64,000 nucleotides of DNA from Clostridium polyendosporum (GCF_018332455.1 NZ_BOPZ01000008.1:62001-126000); one strand, 5' to 3'; shown: positions 8,672 to 19,988, numbered from the stretch's first letter. The notes: generated by a model not told the origin, from the sequence alone. Made by a program: numbers and translations.

Positions 8672-9937
8672 ATGAATAAGTGGAATTTTGACACAAAGAT
8701 TACTATGTTACCAAATGGGTTACAAGTTATTACTATAAAAAAGGATACTCAAATTTCATCTATTAATTTAGGAATAAAAATAGGTGCTCTTTATGAAAGC
8801 TATAGAGAAAGCGGAATATGCCATTTTATAGAGCATATGCTTTTTAAAGGCACAGCTAATAGAAGTAATGAGGAATTAAATGATGAACTTGAAAATTTAG
8901 GGGGAGAGTATAATGCGTATACCGATTATACTGCTACAGTTTATAGTATTACATGTTTAGAAGAGGAAATGGGAAGGGCTGCAGAGCTTTTAAGTGATAT
9001 GGTAATAAATCCAACTTTTGAGGAAGAGGAACTTGAAAAAGAAAGAGGAGTCATTTTAGCAGAAATTAAGACAAGCAAAGATGACATAGAGGATTTAAGT
9101 TTTAAGAGAATAAATGAGATTGCTTTTGAAAAAGCAGCACTGAAATATGAAATAAGTGGAAGCGAGGACAGTGTAATCTCTTTCAAAAAAGAGGATTTAA
9201 CGGAGTTTTATCGAAAGTTTTATACTCCAGATAATGCTATTATTACTTTGGTAACATCCCTTGAGCATGAGGATGCTTTAGCAATTATAGAAAGATATTT
9301 TTCTAGTTGGAATGGAAAAAAGAAACAGAAAAAAACATGTATCTTGGAGAAGAACAAGAAATGTACTAAAGTTACATATAAAAGAGATATTGAACAGAGT
9401 ACTATAATGTATCTTTTTACATTCCATGGTATCAACAAAGAACAGGAACTTCCTCTTAAAATACTAAATCATAAGTTAGGAGAAAGCGCTAATTCAATAC
9501 TTTTTAGAGAATTAAGAGAAAATAGAGGTTTGGTATATGATGTGTATACTCATATGGATATGAGTACAAATATAAAAACTTTATATATTTTTACCTCTGT
9601 TTCCGAAGAAAATGTTGATGAAGTTATTGATGTAATAGATGAGTGTATCGAGAAAATAAAAAGACAAGAGATAATCTTTGATGATGGAATATTATCTCTT
9701 ATGAAAAAAGTTCATAAAACTGCTGTGATATCAACACTAGAGGATTCAAGTGATCTTGGTAGTTATGTACTTCACCAAAGTCTTGAAGATGAGGATATAA
9801 AAGAGTTTATTACTGATATGAGAAGATTGGATGTTATAAATAGTGATGATATTTATGAGGTAGCTAGAAAAGTGCTAAAGAGTCCAACAATTCATATTCT
9901 GAAACCAGAGAGAGAAGAAGAGGATGAGGATGAATAG
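8672..9937 (+). CDS. M16-family zinc metallopeptidase (YmxG/MlpA-like)
   Basis: This 421-residue M16 peptidase carries the inverted zinc motif HFIEH (His51, Glu54, His55) and the downstream Glu region LEKERGVILAEI near 125. The second half is the usual inactive repeat, with an arginine-containing LFRELRENRGLVYDVY segment. Single-chain bacterial members of this size resemble Bacillus YmxG/MlpA. The start follows TAGGAGTATGTG. recX overlaps its 3' end, so the two are co-transcribed. The in vivo substrate is unknown. Confidence 0.9.
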   Translation: MNKWNFDTKITMLPNGLQVITIKKDTQISSINLGIKIGALYESYRESGICHFIEHMLFKGTANRSNEELNDELENLGGEYNAYTDYTATVYSITCLEEEMGRAAELLSDMVINPTFEEEELEKERGVILAEIKTSKDDIEDLSFKRINEIAFEKAALKYEISGSEDSVISFKKEDLTEFYRKFYTPDNAIITLVTSLEHEDALAIIERYFSSWNGKKKQKKTCILEKNKKCTKVTYKRDIEQSTIMYLFTFHGINKEQELPLKILNHKLGESANSILFRELRENRGLVYDVYTHMDMSTNIKTLYIFTSVSEENVDEVIDVIDECIEKIKRQEIIFDDGILSLMKKVHKTAVISTLEDSSDLGSYVLHQSLEDEDIKEFITDMRRLDVINSDDIYEVARKVLKSPTIHILKPEREEEDEDE

Positions 9938-10571
9938 GATCACTACTGTAGAAGTTCAGAAACGTAATAAGAAAAGAGTAAATGTTTTTGTAGACGATGA
10001 ATTTGCATTTGCTTGTGATGCAGAACTTATATACAAGTATAATATAAAAAAAGATGAGTTTATAGATTTGGAAGGTATCAAAAATATTATTGAAGAAGAA
10101 AATTTTATTCAGTGTAGGAATTCAGCGTTAAAAATAGTTGAAAGAAGCTATAAAACAGAAAAAGAGATAGTTGAAAAACTTCTTGTAAAAGGATATGATA
10201 AAAAATCTATAGAGAGAGCTATAGATTTTTTAAAAGAGTATAATTTTATTAATGACAAAATGTATGCAGAACATTATGTTAATGATAAAATTAAGCAACA
10301 AGGCAAAAACAAAATATACTATACTTTAATAAAAAAAGGTATATCACAGGACTATCTTAAGGAAAAGTTAGACAAGGTTCAAACCTCTACCGAAAGGGAG
10401 ATAGCATTAGAACTATGTAGAAAAAAATATGAAATTCTTTCAAAAAGAGAGACAGACAAATATAAAATATCACAAAAATTATTTAGATTTTTAGCAGCAA
10501 AGGGATATGACTTTGATTTAATAAATGAAATCGTAAAAAAAATTATTAATTTAGATAATTATTTGGAGTAG
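9924..10571 (+). CDS. recX: Regulatory protein RecX
   Basis: This 215-residue, lysine-rich helical protein has the three-helix RecX repeats, for example ALKIVERSYKTEKEIVEKLL near residues 68-87 and FLKEYNFINDKMYAEHYV near 94-111. RecX binds RecA and modulates its recombinase activity. The start overlaps the peptidase gene by 14 nt (ATG 9924) or 8 nt (ATG 9930). recA is not in the window. A membrane transglutaminase gene follows 7 nt later, suggesting a three-gene operon. Confidence 0.9.
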   Translation: MRMNRITTVEVQKRNKKRVNVFVDDEFAFACDAELIYKYNIKKDEFIDLEGIKNIIEEENFIQCRNSALKIVERSYKTEKEIVEKLLVKGYDKKSIERAIDFLKEYNFINDKMYAEHYVNDKIKQQGKNKIYYTLIKKGISQDYLKEKLDKVQTSTEREIALELCRKKYEILSKRETDKYKISQKLFRFLAAKGYDFDLINEIVKKIINLDNYLE

Positions 10572-10578
10572 GTGAAAT

Positions 10579-11748
10579 ATGAAAGTCAATCCTGTAAATT
10601 TAATTTTAATAGTATGTTTTATAAGTCCACTTATATTAGGATTTATAAATAGATTTAACTCAGAAGATGTAAAAGAAGAAATACTTGATATTCAGAAGAG
10701 TATTCTATTATTAGGTACAATTATATTCACTGTATCAGCTATTTCTAAGTTTGATTTGCTTGATATAATAATAGAGTATCTAAGAAATTTGTCAAATGGA
10801 ATATCAATGTTTTTTGATAATTATCCACAGATCTCATACTATGGTGTTTTTTTAATACTTAATTATGTTATTTATAACATCTTTATATTATTGATTAGTA
10901 TTATCAATAGTATAACTATAGATCCTATTTTAAATCAGCTTCAAAGATATTCTCTAAGAAAAGGTGAAGTTTTTAGAGGTATTATAGGATTTATATTTGC
11001 TATTCCTAAGGCTATTGCTATTACAATAGTAATATGTATTGGATTAAATCTTTTAACATATTTTAAAATTACCTCGGAGTATAATAATTATATTAATACC
11101 AGTACCATATATAGAACAGTTAGTGAGAAGGTTATAAATGCAATAACTAATTCACCTTTTGTTAAAGAAATTCCTAGAGTATTAAATAATTCTTTAAAGA
11201 TTAATGTAGTTAAAGTTAATGAAGGTAATTCGAAGCAGAATTCAGAAAAAGAGATCTTTTCTAGAGAAATTATTTATTATAATGGTGTAACATTAGAAGA
11301 AGGAATAAAATCTAATAAAGAAATAGATTCTTTAGCTCAGAAACTTACTCGATTTAAAAGTAGTGATAAGGAAAAAGCAAGAGTATTGTATAGTTGGATT
11401 GGTACAAATATAGAGTACGATGATAATAAAGCAAATGAGATTTTAAGAAACAACTTTAAAGTACAATCAGGAGCAATTCCAACATTTGAAAGTAAAAAAG
11501 GTATTTGTTTTGATTACTCATGTCTTTATGTATCTATGGCAAGAGCTAGTGGTTTAAAAGTTAGAATGGTTGTAGGTGAAGGATTTAATGGAAGACAGTG
11601 GGTAAATCATGCATGGAATGAAGTATATATAAAAGAAGAGAATAGATGGATACGTGTAGATTCTACATTTTATAAAGCAGGTAATTACTTTGATTCAAAG
11701 AGGTTTGAGAAAGACCATAGAAGTGAAAAAGTTGCAGGTGAATGGTAA
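10579..11748 (+). CDS. Membrane protein with transglutaminase-like domain
   Basis: This 389-residue protein has about four hydrophobic segments in the first 165 residues, then an extracytoplasmic-looking linker and a transglutaminase-like core. The catalytic triad is readable: Cys310 in KGICFDYSCLY, His344 in WVNHAWNEVY and Asp361 in WIRVDSTF. In bacteria such domains usually act as cysteine peptidases or peptidoglycan-associated enzymes. The actual reaction is not known. It lies in an operon with recX and ends in a bidirectional terminator. Confidence 0.87.
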   Translation: MKVNPVNLILIVCFISPLILGFINRFNSEDVKEEILDIQKSILLLGTIIFTVSAISKFDLLDIIIEYLRNLSNGISMFFDNYPQISYYGVFLILNYVIYNIFILLISIINSITIDPILNQLQRYSLRKGEVFRGIIGFIFAIPKAIAITIVICIGLNLLTYFKITSEYNNYINTSTIYRTVSEKVINAITNSPFVKEIPRVLNNSLKINVVKVNEGNSKQNSEKEIFSREIIYYNGVTLEEGIKSNKEIDSLAQKLTRFKSSDKEKARVLYSWIGTNIEYDDNKANEILRNNFKVQSGAIPTFESKKGICFDYSCLYVSMARASGLKVRMVVGEGFNGRQWVNHAWNEVYIKEENRWIRVDSTFYKAGNYFDSKRFEKDHRSEKVAGEW

Positions 11749-11772
11749 AAGCACCAATTAAGGTGCTTTTTT
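11747..11772. terminator. Bidirectional terminator
   Basis: AAAAGCACC (11747-11755) pairs with GGTGCTTTT (11762-11770) around a 6-nt loop, with A and T tracts on both sides. It serves the transglutaminase gene and the converging TPR gene. Confidence 0.9.
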
Positions 11773-12114
11773 ATATTTATTAATTATTAAATTTATTGCT
11801 TTTTCACAGTCTTTATCTGAGTTATCTAATGCCCAAGCTACATTAAAGTATCTTAGAGCTTGTTTTGAGTCATTTATCATAGAATAACAGTATGCGAGAT
11901 TAAAAAAATATTTAGCATCTATATTTAATGTTATAGCTTTTGTAAGCATCTCGATAGCCTTTTGATGATTCTTTAGTTTTATATAACATACACCTGCATT
12001 ATAGCATGAGTAGGCCTCATTATCTTTTTCTTCAATAGCCTTGTTATAGTATGTTATAGCTTCTTCGTAATTTTTATTATTATAAAATTCATTACCTCTA
12101 ATAAAATAACTCAT
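11758..12114 (-). CDS. Small TPR-repeat protein
   Basis: This 118-residue protein consists almost entirely of three or so tetratricopeptide repeats, for example NKNYEEAITYYNKAIEEKD and KNHQKAIEMLTKAITLN. It is probably a protein-binding scaffold. The start at 12114 is chosen because GGAGG stands 5 nt before that ATG; a longer upstream frame would add a hydrophobic stretch without a ribosome binding site. It is a single gene with no functional clue from its neighbours. Confidence 0.8.
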   Translation of the reverse strand: MSYFIRGNEFYNNKNYEEAITYYNKAIEEKDNEAYSCYNAGVCYIKLKNHQKAIEMLTKAITLNIDAKYFFNLAYCYSMINDSKQALRYFNVAWALDNSDKDCEKAINLIINKYKKAP

Positions 12115-12419
12115 GATATCCTCCAATAAAAATAATAAAACTAAGAAATAACCTTTCTTGAATATTACAATAATAATTATTGACAATAGAACCAATAATA
12201 TACATTATTTGTCTGAAATAATATTTATTATTTTGGAATAATATTCTATAATAAATTAGTAATATTTATACTAAGTATAAGTAAGTTTAATTCTTGATTT
12301 ATAAAATAAATTTTTAAATTGATAATTTCAATGATACTTTTTATGAAATTCTAATTTTATTTATAATTTTTGGGGTATGACTTCAATTAACAAATAGTTT
12401 AGGGATGGAGATGAGATTT

Positions 12420-15400
12420 ATGGCATTATTGCGTATGGGCCTAGATGTTGGTTCGACAACAGTAAAGGTAGTTTTATTAGATGATAGGGATAATATTATT
12501 TATAGTAAATATAAAAGACATTTTTCTGATATAAGAAGTACAATTATTGCACTTATAAGAGATGCTTATAAGACTATTAAAGATACAGATATAACTATTA
12601 ATGTTACTGGTTCTGGAGGTTTATCAGTTTCACATTGGTTAGATATTCCTTTTATACAAGAAGTAATAGCTTGTACAAATACAGTTGAAATATATATTCC
12701 ACAAACAGATGTTGCTATAGAGCTAGGTGGAGAAGATGCAAAGATTACTTATTTTGACAGTAACATAGAACAAAGAATGAATGGAACTTGTGCAGGTGGT
12801 ACTGGAGCTTTCATCGATCAGATGGCATCACTATTAAAAACTGATGCTCAAGGATTAAATGAGTTAGCGAAAGGATATAAGGTTATCTATCCAATTGCTG
12901 CAAGATGTGGAGTTTTTGCAAAAACTGATGTTCAACCACTTGTAAATGAGGGGGCTAGAAAAGAAGATATTGCTGCATCTATATTTCAAGCAGTTGTAAC
13001 ACAAACTATAAGTGGATTAGCTTGTGGTAAGCCTATTAGAGGTAGGGTTGCCTTCTTAGGAGGACCTTTGTATTTTTTATCTGAACTAAGAAAAAGATTT
13101 ATTGAGACATTAAACTTAAAAGAGAATCAAATTATATTTCCAGAAAATTCACAGCTGTTTGTTGCTATTGGAGCAGCCATTTCTTCAAAAAATAATAACA
13201 AACTTTCATTTAAAAGATTAGTTGAAAAGGTTGGAAAGATAAAAGAGATAGAGTCTCATCAAATTGATAGACTTACACCATTATTCGTAAGTGACAAGGA
13301 ATTTAATGAGTTTAATAATAGACATAGTAATAATAAAGTAAAGAAAATAGATATTAATAAGTATCAAGGGGAGGCTTTCCTTGGAATAGATGCGGGATCT
13401 ACTACAACCAAAGTAACTCTTATAAGTAATAAGGGTGAATTGCTATATTCCTTCTATGGAAGTAATCAAGGTAATCCTTTATTAAAAGTAATATCTATCC
13501 TAAAGGATCTGTATTCAAAACTTCCTGAAGGAGTGAATATAGTAAATAGTACTGTTACTGGATATGGAGAAGGACTAATAAAGGCAGCACTACATGTTGA
13601 TATTGGTGAAATTGAGACTATTGCGCATTATAAGGCAGCAGAGCATTTCTTACCTGGCGTTGATTTTATATTAGATATTGGTGGACAAGATATGAAATGC
13701 TTAAGAATTAAAAATGGTGTTATTGATAGTATACTATTAAATGAAGCATGTTCATCAGGTTGTGGTTCTTTTATTGAAACTTTTGCAAATTCTTTAAACA
13801 TGGAGGTTAGTTCTTTTGCTCAGGAAGCTTTATTTGCTCAGAGTCCAGTTGATTTAGGTTCTAGATGTACGGTATTTATGAATTCTAGAGTTAAACAAGC
13901 CCAAAAAGAGGGAGCAAGTGTAGGCGATATTTCTGCGGGGCTTTCTTATTCAGTTATTAAGAATGCATTATTTAAGGTAATTAAGATTAGAGATCCTAAG
14001 GATATGGGAAAAAAAATTATAGTACAGGGTGGTACATTCTATAATAATGCTGTGCTAAGAAGTTTCGAATTGGTTGCTGAAAGAGAAGTAGTAAGACCTG
14101 ACATAGCGGGACTTATGGGAGCTTTTGGTGCAGCATTAATTGCAAAAGAACGATTTGAAAAAGGTTATAAGACAACTATTCTTGGTAAGGATGAGCTTGA
14201 AAGTTTCAATATGGAAACAGAACTTAGACGATGTGGTCTTTGCGGTAATAATTGTTTACTTACAATAAATAAATTTTCTACAACAGAAGAATTTATTTCT
14301 GGTAATAGATGTGAAAGACCTTTAGGAAAGAGCACAAGTGATGAAAAAGTTCCTAATCTTTATGATTATAAATTTAAGAGAACCTTCGGATATAAGCCAC
14401 TCTCTAAGGAAAATGCAAATAGAGGAACCATTGGTATACCAAGAGTTCTTAATATGTATGAGAATTATCCATTTTGGTTTACGCTTCTTACTAAACTTAA
14501 ATTTAGGGTAGAACTTTCACCAGTCTCTTCAAAGAAGATTTATGAGTTAGGAATAGAGACTATACCTTCTGAGTCAGCTTGTTATCCAGCCAAGATAGTC
14601 CATGGACATATACAAGCTCTAGTGGATAGAGGGGTAGATAAGGTCTTTTATCCATGTATTTCTTTTGAAGAAAAAGAATTTCAAGAAGCTAACAATTACT
14701 ATAATTGTCCTATGGTAACTTCTTATCCAGAAGTAATTAAGAATAATATGGATGTACTAAAAGAAAAGAATATTAAATTCATAAATCCATTCTTTTCTCT
14801 TAATAATAGGGGGAAATTTTATAAGAGAATAGTTGAAGAATTTAAGGAATTTGGCGTAACTATTGAGGAAGCACAAGAAGCTGTAGAGGCTGCATGGAGA
14901 GAGAGAGATCAATATAAAAAGGATATTCAAAGTAAAGGCGAGGAAGTACTAGAATATTTAAAAAGAACGGGAAAGAAGGGAATTGTACTTGCAGGTAGAC
15001 CATATCATGTGGATCCTGAGATACATCATGGTATTCCTAATATAATTACAAGTGCTGGTATAGCAGTATTAACTGAAGATAGTATATGTCATCTTGGTAA
15101 GATTGAAAGACCATTAAGAGTTGTAGACCAGTGGGTATATCACACAAGATTATATTCTGCTGCAGATGTTGTGGGGACTCAAGATAATTTAGAACTCATT
15201 CAACTTAATTCATTCGGTTGTGGATTAGATGCTGTAACTACTGATCAAGCACAAGAGATACTCGCAAGTTATGGAAAGATCTATACTGTATTAAAAATAG
15301 ATGAAGGAAATAATCTTGGTGCAGTAAGAATAAGAATAAGATCCTTAAAAGCTGCTATGGAAGAAAGAGAAAGGAATAATTATGTTCCACATAAGAAGAA

Positions 15401-16694
15401 TTTAAACTATCCTAAGGTTATCTTTACTAAAAAGATGCGAAAAGATCATACTATTTTAGCACCACAGATGTCTCCAATACATTTTGATATTGTTCAGGAG
15501 GCTTTTAAAGCAGGAGGGTATAATCTTGAGGTGCTTCCATCTACAGATAAAGCAGCTATTGAAGAAGGATTAAAATATGTAAATAATGATGCTTGTTATC
15601 CTTCAATAATTGTAATCGGTCAGGTAATACATGCTCTAAAATCAGGTAAATATGATTTAAATAATACTTCTGTTATAATTTCACAAACTGGTGGGGGATG
15701 TAGAGCTACAAATTACATTGGCTTTTTGAAGAAGGCACTGGTTGAAGCAGGATTTACAAATATACCGATAATTTCACTTAATGCTGTTGGTATGGAACCA
15801 CAACCCGGATTTAAAGTTACTCCAAAATTAATGGACAGAGCACTAATGGCTTTAGTTTATGGAGACTTATTTATGAGGGTGTTGTATAGAGTGAGACCTT
15901 ATGAAAAAATAAAAGGTTCTGCTAATGCACTTTATGAGACGTGGAGAGAGAAGGCAATTGAAAATGTTAGAAAAGGTGGACATAAACAATTTAGGAAGAA
16001 TATCATAGAGATAATAAAAGATTTTGATAATATGGAAATTACAGAAGAAGTTAAACCTAAGGTTGGAGTTGTTGGGGAGATATTAGTTAAATTCCATCCA
16101 ACTGCAAATAATAATGTAGTAGAAGTTCTAGAAGCTGAAGGTGCAGAAGCAGTGGTTCCGGATTTACTTGATTTCTTCTTCTACTCAGCGTATGATGCTG
16201 ACTTTAAATATAAGTATTTATCTTCTGGAAGATTAAAAAGAGATATTTCGAACTTAGCAATATGGTTTATGGAAAGATACAGAAAGACTTTAAAGGAAGA
16301 ACTAGCTAGGAGTAAGAGATTTACTCCACCAAAGCACATTGCGGAATTAGGGGAATTGGCTTCTACAATACTTTCACTAGGGCATCAAACTGGGGAAGGA
16401 TGGTTCTTAACAGGTGAAATGCTTGAACTTATAGAAAGTGGAGTAAGTAATATCATATGTATGCAGCCATTTGCCTGTCTTCCAAATCATGTTACTGGCA
16501 AGGGAATGATGAAGGCTATCAGACAAAAATATCCATTATCTAATATTACTGCTATTGATTATGATCCAGGTGCTTCTGAAGTTAACCAGCTTAATAGAAT
16601 AAAGCTTATGCTTTCAGTAGCATTTAAGAACCTTCAACAAGAAAAAGAAATTAAAGTGGAAGTTTGTGATGAACTTGCATCAAGTAAAAAGTAG
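12420..16694 (+). CDS. Giant 2-hydroxyacyl-CoA dehydratase activase-like protein
   Basis: This 1,424-residue protein has two BadF/HgdC-type ATPase domains in tandem. The first (about 4-275) has [16 protein letters not shown] and [10 protein letters not shown]; the second (about 325-585) has [14 protein letters not shown] and ACSSGCGSF. Each also carries a later cysteine segment (AARCGVF, GSRCTVF) like those that bind the [4Fe-4S] cluster in HgdC. A four-cysteine patch [10 protein letters not shown], a DUF2229-type region and a long C-terminal part with conserved cysteines follow. HgdC drives ATP-dependent electron injection into a dehydratase, but no dehydratase genes are nearby and the role of these fusions is unknown. 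The alternative ATG at 12405 adds 5 residues. Confidence 0.85.
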   Translation: MALLRMGLDVGSTTVKVVLLDDRDNIIYSKYKRHFSDIRSTIIALIRDAYKTIKDTDITINVTGSGGLSVSHWLDIPFIQEVIACTNTVEIYIPQTDVAIELGGEDAKITYFDSNIEQRMNGTCAGGTGAFIDQMASLLKTDAQGLNELAKGYKVIYPIAARCGVFAKTDVQPLVNEGARKEDIAASIFQAVVTQTISGLACGKPIRGRVAFLGGPLYFLSELRKRFIETLNLKENQIIFPENSQLFVAIGAAISSKNNNKLSFKRLVEKVGKIKEIESHQIDRLTPLFVSDKEFNEFNNRHSNNKVKKIDINKYQGEAFLGIDAGSTTTKVTLISNKGELLYSFYGSNQGNPLLKVISILKDLYSKLPEGVNIVNSTVTGYGEGLIKAALHVDIGEIETIAHYKAAEHFLPGVDFILDIGGQDMKCLRIKNGVIDSILLNEACSSGCGSFIETFANSLNMEVSSFAQEALFAQSPVDLGSRCTVFMNSRVKQAQKEGASVGDISAGLSYSVIKNALFKVIKIRDPKDMGKKIIVQGGTFYNNAVLRSFELVAEREVVRPDIAGLMGAFGAALIAKERFEKGYKTTILGKDELESFNMETELRRCGLCGNNCLLTINKFSTTEEFISGNRCERPLGKSTSDEKVPNLYDYKFKRTFGYKPLSKENANRGTIGIPRVLNMYENYPFWFTLLTKLKFRVELSPVSSKKIYELGIETIPSESACYPAKIVHGHIQALVDRGVDKVFYPCISFEEKEFQEANNYYNCPMVTSYPEVIKNNMDVLKEKNIKFINPFFSLNNRGKFYKRIVEEFKEFGVTIEEAQEAVEAAWRERDQYKKDIQSKGEEVLEYLKRTGKKGIVLAGRPYHVDPEIHHGIPNIITSAGIAVLTEDSICHLGKIERPLRVVDQWVYHTRLYSAADVVGTQDNLELIQLNSFGCGLDAVTTDQAQEILASYGKIYTVLKIDEGNNLGAVRIRIRSLKAAMEERERNNYVPHKKNLNYPKVIFTKKMRKDHTILAPQMSPIHFDIVQEAFKAGGYNLEVLPSTDKAAIEEGLKYVNNDACYPSIIVIGQVIHALKSGKYDLNNTSVIISQTGGGCRATNYIGFLKKALVEAGFTNIPIISLNAVGMEPQPGFKVTPKLMDRALMALVYGDLFMRVLYRVRPYEKIKGSANALYETWREKAIENVRKGGHKQFRKNIIEIIKDFDNMEITEEVKPKVGVVGEILVKFHPTANNNVVEVLEAEGAEAVVPDLLDFFFYSAYDADFKYKYLSSGRLKRDISNLAIWFMERYRKTLKEELARSKRFTPPKHIAELGELASTILSLGHQTGEGWFLTGEMLELIESGVSNIICMQPFACLPNHVTGKGMMKAIRQKYPLSNITAIDYDPGASEVNQLNRIKLMLSVAFKNLQQEKEIKVEVCDELASSKK

Positions 16695-16697
16695 ATA

Positions 16698-16725
16698 TTG
16701 ACAAAAAAAATTAAGTTATTATAAT
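16698..16725 (+). promoter_or_regulatory. Promoter of the valS T-box transcript
   Basis: TTGACA at 16698-16703 and TATAAT at 16720-16725 are spaced by 16 bases. They start 4 bases after the stop codon of the large upstream gene and precede the T-box leader. Confidence 0.85.
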
Positions 16726-16734
16726 ATTACTAAG

Positions 16735-17062
16735 ATGAGCAATTTAATATTAAAAGCATTGAAAAAGAGGAGTAAAGGCATAAAGGTATCATAGAGAGGG
16801 AAATTCAAAGGCTGAGAGGTTTCCTATATTATGTGTCTTGAAGGTAGCTTTGGAGCTTCTTTGTTGAAAGGAAAGTAAATAGGCAGATATTGAGCGTATT
16901 TACTTTGTTAGCTAGATTTCACTTAGTGAAATGGTAGCATATAATAGTAGGCAAAGACGGCAGCGATGTCGTTAAAGGTTAAAGGGCCCATAGAGAGTAT
17001 TTCTGTGGGAAAAAAGGTGGTACCGCGAGTCTTCGTCCTTTTGGATGAAGGCTCTTTTTTAT
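16735..17062 (+). promoter_or_regulatory. T-box leader of valS, specifier GUA (Val)
   Basis: This is a tRNA-sensing transcription attenuator. The specifier-loop side reads TTGAAG-GTA-GC with the valine codon at 16844-16846. The conserved T-box AAGGTGGTACCGCG is at 17014-17027. The terminator has arms GAGTCTTCGTCC (17027-17038) and GGATGAAGGCTC (17043-17054) plus T6. Uncharged tRNA-Val should favour the antiterminator and valS expression. The middle of the leader is occupied by a copy of repeat E1, which is highly unusual, and the leader ends 280 nt before valS. Confidence 0.92.
16870..16940 (-). repeat. Interspersed repeat E1, copy T, inside the valS T-box leader
   Basis: On the minus strand this reads GCTACCATTTCACTAAGTGA, then AATCTAGCTAA and a right hairpin. 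The left hairpin is TTTCACTTAGTGAAA at 16917-16931. The right hairpin has arms AAAGTAAATA (16872-16881) and TATTTACTTT (16897-16906). The order and sequence match E1 copies elsewhere. It occupies the region where T-box stems II/III normally lie. Confidence 0.85.
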
Positions 17063-17342
17063 TTTATAAAAAATTTATTAAGGTCATCGTAAAGGTAATT
17101 TAATATAAGTTTTATCTATAAGTACATAATCTTAATTAATGATTAATTAAGGACAATTTAGGGGATAATTCAGCTATGACCCAATTATACAGTAAATGGG
17201 AAATTGTCCAACCATAAGGTATAAAATTGCTAAAGATAAACAACTCCAATTCTTAAATAATTTAGTTATGAAGTTGTAGATCTATATATTAAAGTAAATA
17301 CAATCATACTTATGATGATTTAATATAAAAGGAGGAAATAAA
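17063..17342. other. Spacer between T-box terminator and valS with inverted repeats
   Basis: This 280-nt stretch has no credible gene. It contains the palindrome TTAATTAATGATTAATTAA (17132-17150), a wide inverted repeat GGACAATTT (17151-17159) / AAATTGTCC (17201-17209), an F2-like repeat at 17236-17286, and the valS ribosome binding site AAAGGAGGAAAT. It looks like accumulated small repeats inserted between attenuator and gene. Confidence 0.6.
17236..17286 (-). repeat. Interspersed palindromic repeat F2, copy 2
   Basis: Read on the minus strand: ATAGATCTACAACTTCATAA, then about 20 nt, then GGAGTTGTTTAT. It matches the AGATACACAACTTCATAA / GAAGTTGTGTATCT pattern of other F2 copies, with some decay. 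It lies in the valS leader. Confidence 0.6.
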
Positions 17343-19988
17343 ATGTTAGATAGCAAAAATATTGCTACCACGTATAGTCCTAAAGAATTTGAAGAGAGAA
17401 TTTATAAGACTTGGGAGGAAAAGAAATATTTTACCCCGGTAGTTGATAAGAGAAAAAAACCTTATACAATAGTAATGCCACCACCAAACATAACTGGTAA
17501 GCTTCATTTAGGGCATGCTTTAGACAATACATTACAAGACATGCTTATAAGATTTAAGAGAATGCAGGGATACTGCACATTATGGCTTCCTGGTGAAGAT
17601 CATGCTAGTATAGCTACAGAAGTTAAGGTGGAAAATGAACTTTTAAAACAGGGCCTAAAGAAAAAAGAAATGGGTAGAGAAGTATTCCTTGAGAAGGTTT
17701 GGGAATGGACTGATGAGTATAGAGAAAGAATAAGAACTCAGCTTAAAAAGATGGGATGTTCAGCAGACTTTACAAGAGAGGCCTTTACAATGGATGAGAA
17801 TCTTAATAAAGCTGTTAGACATGTATTTATTAAGCTTTATAATGAAGGGTTGATTTATCAAGGAAATAGAATCACAAACTGGTGTCCAAAGTGTGAAACA
17901 GCTTTATCAGATGCTGAAATAGAGTACATGGAACAAGAAGGCAGCTTCTGGCACATAAAGTATCCAGTTAAAGATTCAAATGAATATTTAGAGATAGCAA
18001 CAACAAGACCTGAAACGTTACTAGGGGATACGGCAGTAGCTGTAAATGCTAACGATGAAAGATATAAGCATTTAATAGGAAAAACATTAATACTTCCTTT
18101 AGTAGGAAGGGAAATTCCTGTTATAGCAGATGATTATGTTGACTTAGAATTTGGTACAGGTGCAGTTAAGATAACACCAGCTCATGATCCAAATGATTAT
18201 GAGGTTGGTAAAAGACATAACCTTCCTGAAATAAGAGTTATGGATGATAAGGGAACAATAAATGAGCTTGGAGGAAAATATGTAGGCCTTGACAGATATG
18301 AAGCTAGAAAGCTTATGGTTAAAGAACTTGATGAACAAGGATTATTAGTTAAAGTTAAGCCTCATGTTCATAATGTTGGAACTCATGATAGATGTGGAAC
18401 AGTTATAGAACCTATAATATCTAAGCAATGGTATGTAAAAATGGAGTCGCTTGCAAAACCGGCTGTAGAAGTTGTTAAAGAAAAGAAGACAAAGTTTATA
18501 CCAGAAAGATTTGAAAAGGTATATTTCAACTGGATGGAAAATATTCAAGATTGGTGTATATCAAGACAGCTTTGGTGGGGACATAGAATACCAGTATGGT
18601 ATTGTAAGGACTGTGGAGAAATAATAGTTATTGAAGAAACACCAGCTTCATGTACAAAGTGTAGTTCAAATAATCTTAAGCAGGAAGAAGATGTACTTGA
18701 TACATGGTTCTCATCAGCTCTTTGGCCTTTCTCAACATTAGGATGGCCAGAAAAGACTGATGATTTACAGTACTTTTATCCAACAAGTACCCTTGTAACT
18801 GGATATGACATTATATTCTTCTGGGTAGCTAGAATGATTTTCTCAGGAATACACAACATGGATGAAACACCATTTGAAAATGTATTAATTCATGGAATTA
18901 TTAGAGATTCTGAAGGAAAGAAGATGAGTAAATCCCTTGGTAATGGTGTGGATCCACTAGATGTTATAGATAATTATGGTGCGGATGCTCTAAGATTTAT
19001 GCTTGTTACAGGAAATGCTCCAGGTAATGATATAAGATTCTTCCCTGAAAGAGTAGAAGCTGCTAGAAATTTTGCAAATAAGATATGGAATGCTTCAAGA
19101 TTTGTTATGATGAATCTTGATAGAGAAATCATGGATAAGTATAAGGATTGCAAAGAGTACAGCTTGGCAGATAGATACATTCTTTCAAGAATGAATACTT
19201 TAGTTAAGGAAGTTACAGAGAATATAGAAAAGTTTGAGCTTGGAATCGCTCTTCAAAAAATATATGACTTCATGTGGACTGAGTTCTGTGACTGGTATAT
19301 TGAACTTGTGAAGCCAGTACTTTATGGAAGTGAAGAAAAACAAAAAGGTGTAGTATACAATGTGCTTTACAGAGTACTAACTACAGGATTACAATTACTT
19401 CACCCAGTAATGCCATTTATTACTGAAGAAATATATACTCATTTTGCTACTGAATATGAATCAATAACAATTTCAAAGTGGCCTGAATATGAAGAAATTC
19501 TATTAGATGAGAAGGCTGAAAGTGATATGTCTTTTGTTATTGAAGCTATAAAGTCTTTAAGAAATGTTAGGGCAGAGATGAATGTACCACCTTCAAGAAA
19601 GGCTAAGGTTATGGCATTTATTTCTGGAGATGCAAGAGCAGCCTTTACTGCTGGCGCTGCATATGTGGAGAAGCTTGCTTCAGCTAGTGAAGTTGTTTTC
19701 TTAAATAGTAAGAATGAGGTTCCTGAAAATGTTGTATCAGTAGTAGTACAAGGTGGAGAATTATTTATGCCTCTTCTTGATTTAGTTGATAAAGAAAAGG
19801 AACTTGAAAGGTTAAATAAAGAAAAAAATAAGCTTCAAGGAGAAATCGATAGAGTAGAAAAGAAGGTAAATAATCCTAACTTTGTAAATAAGGCACCGAA
19901 GGAAGTTGTAGATGCTGAAAAAGCTAAGGGTGATAAATACAGAGAAATGCTTGAAGCTGTTTTATCAAGAATTGCATCTTTAGGCTAA
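17343..19988 (+). CDS. valS: Valine--tRNA ligase
   Basis: ValS charges tRNA-Val in the cytosol and hydrolyses mischarged threonine in its editing domain. It is an 881-residue class I synthetase of the usual length. The HIGH-type motif HLGH is at residues 55-58, the editing-domain start [13 protein letters not shown] near 220, and KMSKS at 527-531. The C-terminal coiled coil typical of ValRS runs from about 805. The ribosome binding site is AAAGGAGGAAATAAA before the ATG. It is controlled by the upstream valine-specific T-box and followed by a terminator and an E1 copy. Confidence 0.98.
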   Translation: MLDSKNIATTYSPKEFEERIYKTWEEKKYFTPVVDKRKKPYTIVMPPPNITGKLHLGHALDNTLQDMLIRFKRMQGYCTLWLPGEDHASIATEVKVENELLKQGLKKKEMGREVFLEKVWEWTDEYRERIRTQLKKMGCSADFTREAFTMDENLNKAVRHVFIKLYNEGLIYQGNRITNWCPKCETALSDAEIEYMEQEGSFWHIKYPVKDSNEYLEIATTRPETLLGDTAVAVNANDERYKHLIGKTLILPLVGREIPVIADDYVDLEFGTGAVKITPAHDPNDYEVGKRHNLPEIRVMDDKGTINELGGKYVGLDRYEARKLMVKELDEQGLLVKVKPHVHNVGTHDRCGTVIEPIISKQWYVKMESLAKPAVEVVKEKKTKFIPERFEKVYFNWMENIQDWCISRQLWWGHRIPVWYCKDCGEIIVIEETPASCTKCSSNNLKQEEDVLDTWFSSALWPFSTLGWPEKTDDLQYFYPTSTLVTGYDIIFFWVARMIFSGIHNMDETPFENVLIHGIIRDSEGKKMSKSLGNGVDPLDVIDNYGADALRFMLVTGNAPGNDIRFFPERVEAARNFANKIWNASRFVMMNLDREIMDKYKDCKEYSLADRYILSRMNTLVKEVTENIEKFELGIALQKIYDFMWTEFCDWYIELVKPVLYGSEEKQKGVVYNVLYRVLTTGLQLLHPVMPFITEEIYTHFATEYESITISKWPEYEEILLDEKAESDMSFVIEAIKSLRNVRAEMNVPPSRKAKVMAFISGDARAAFTAGAAYVEKLASASEVVFLNSKNEVPENVVSVVVQGGELFMPLLDLVDKEKELERLNKEKNKLQGEIDRVEKKVNNPNFVNKAPKEVVDAEKAKGDKYREMLEAVLSRIASLG

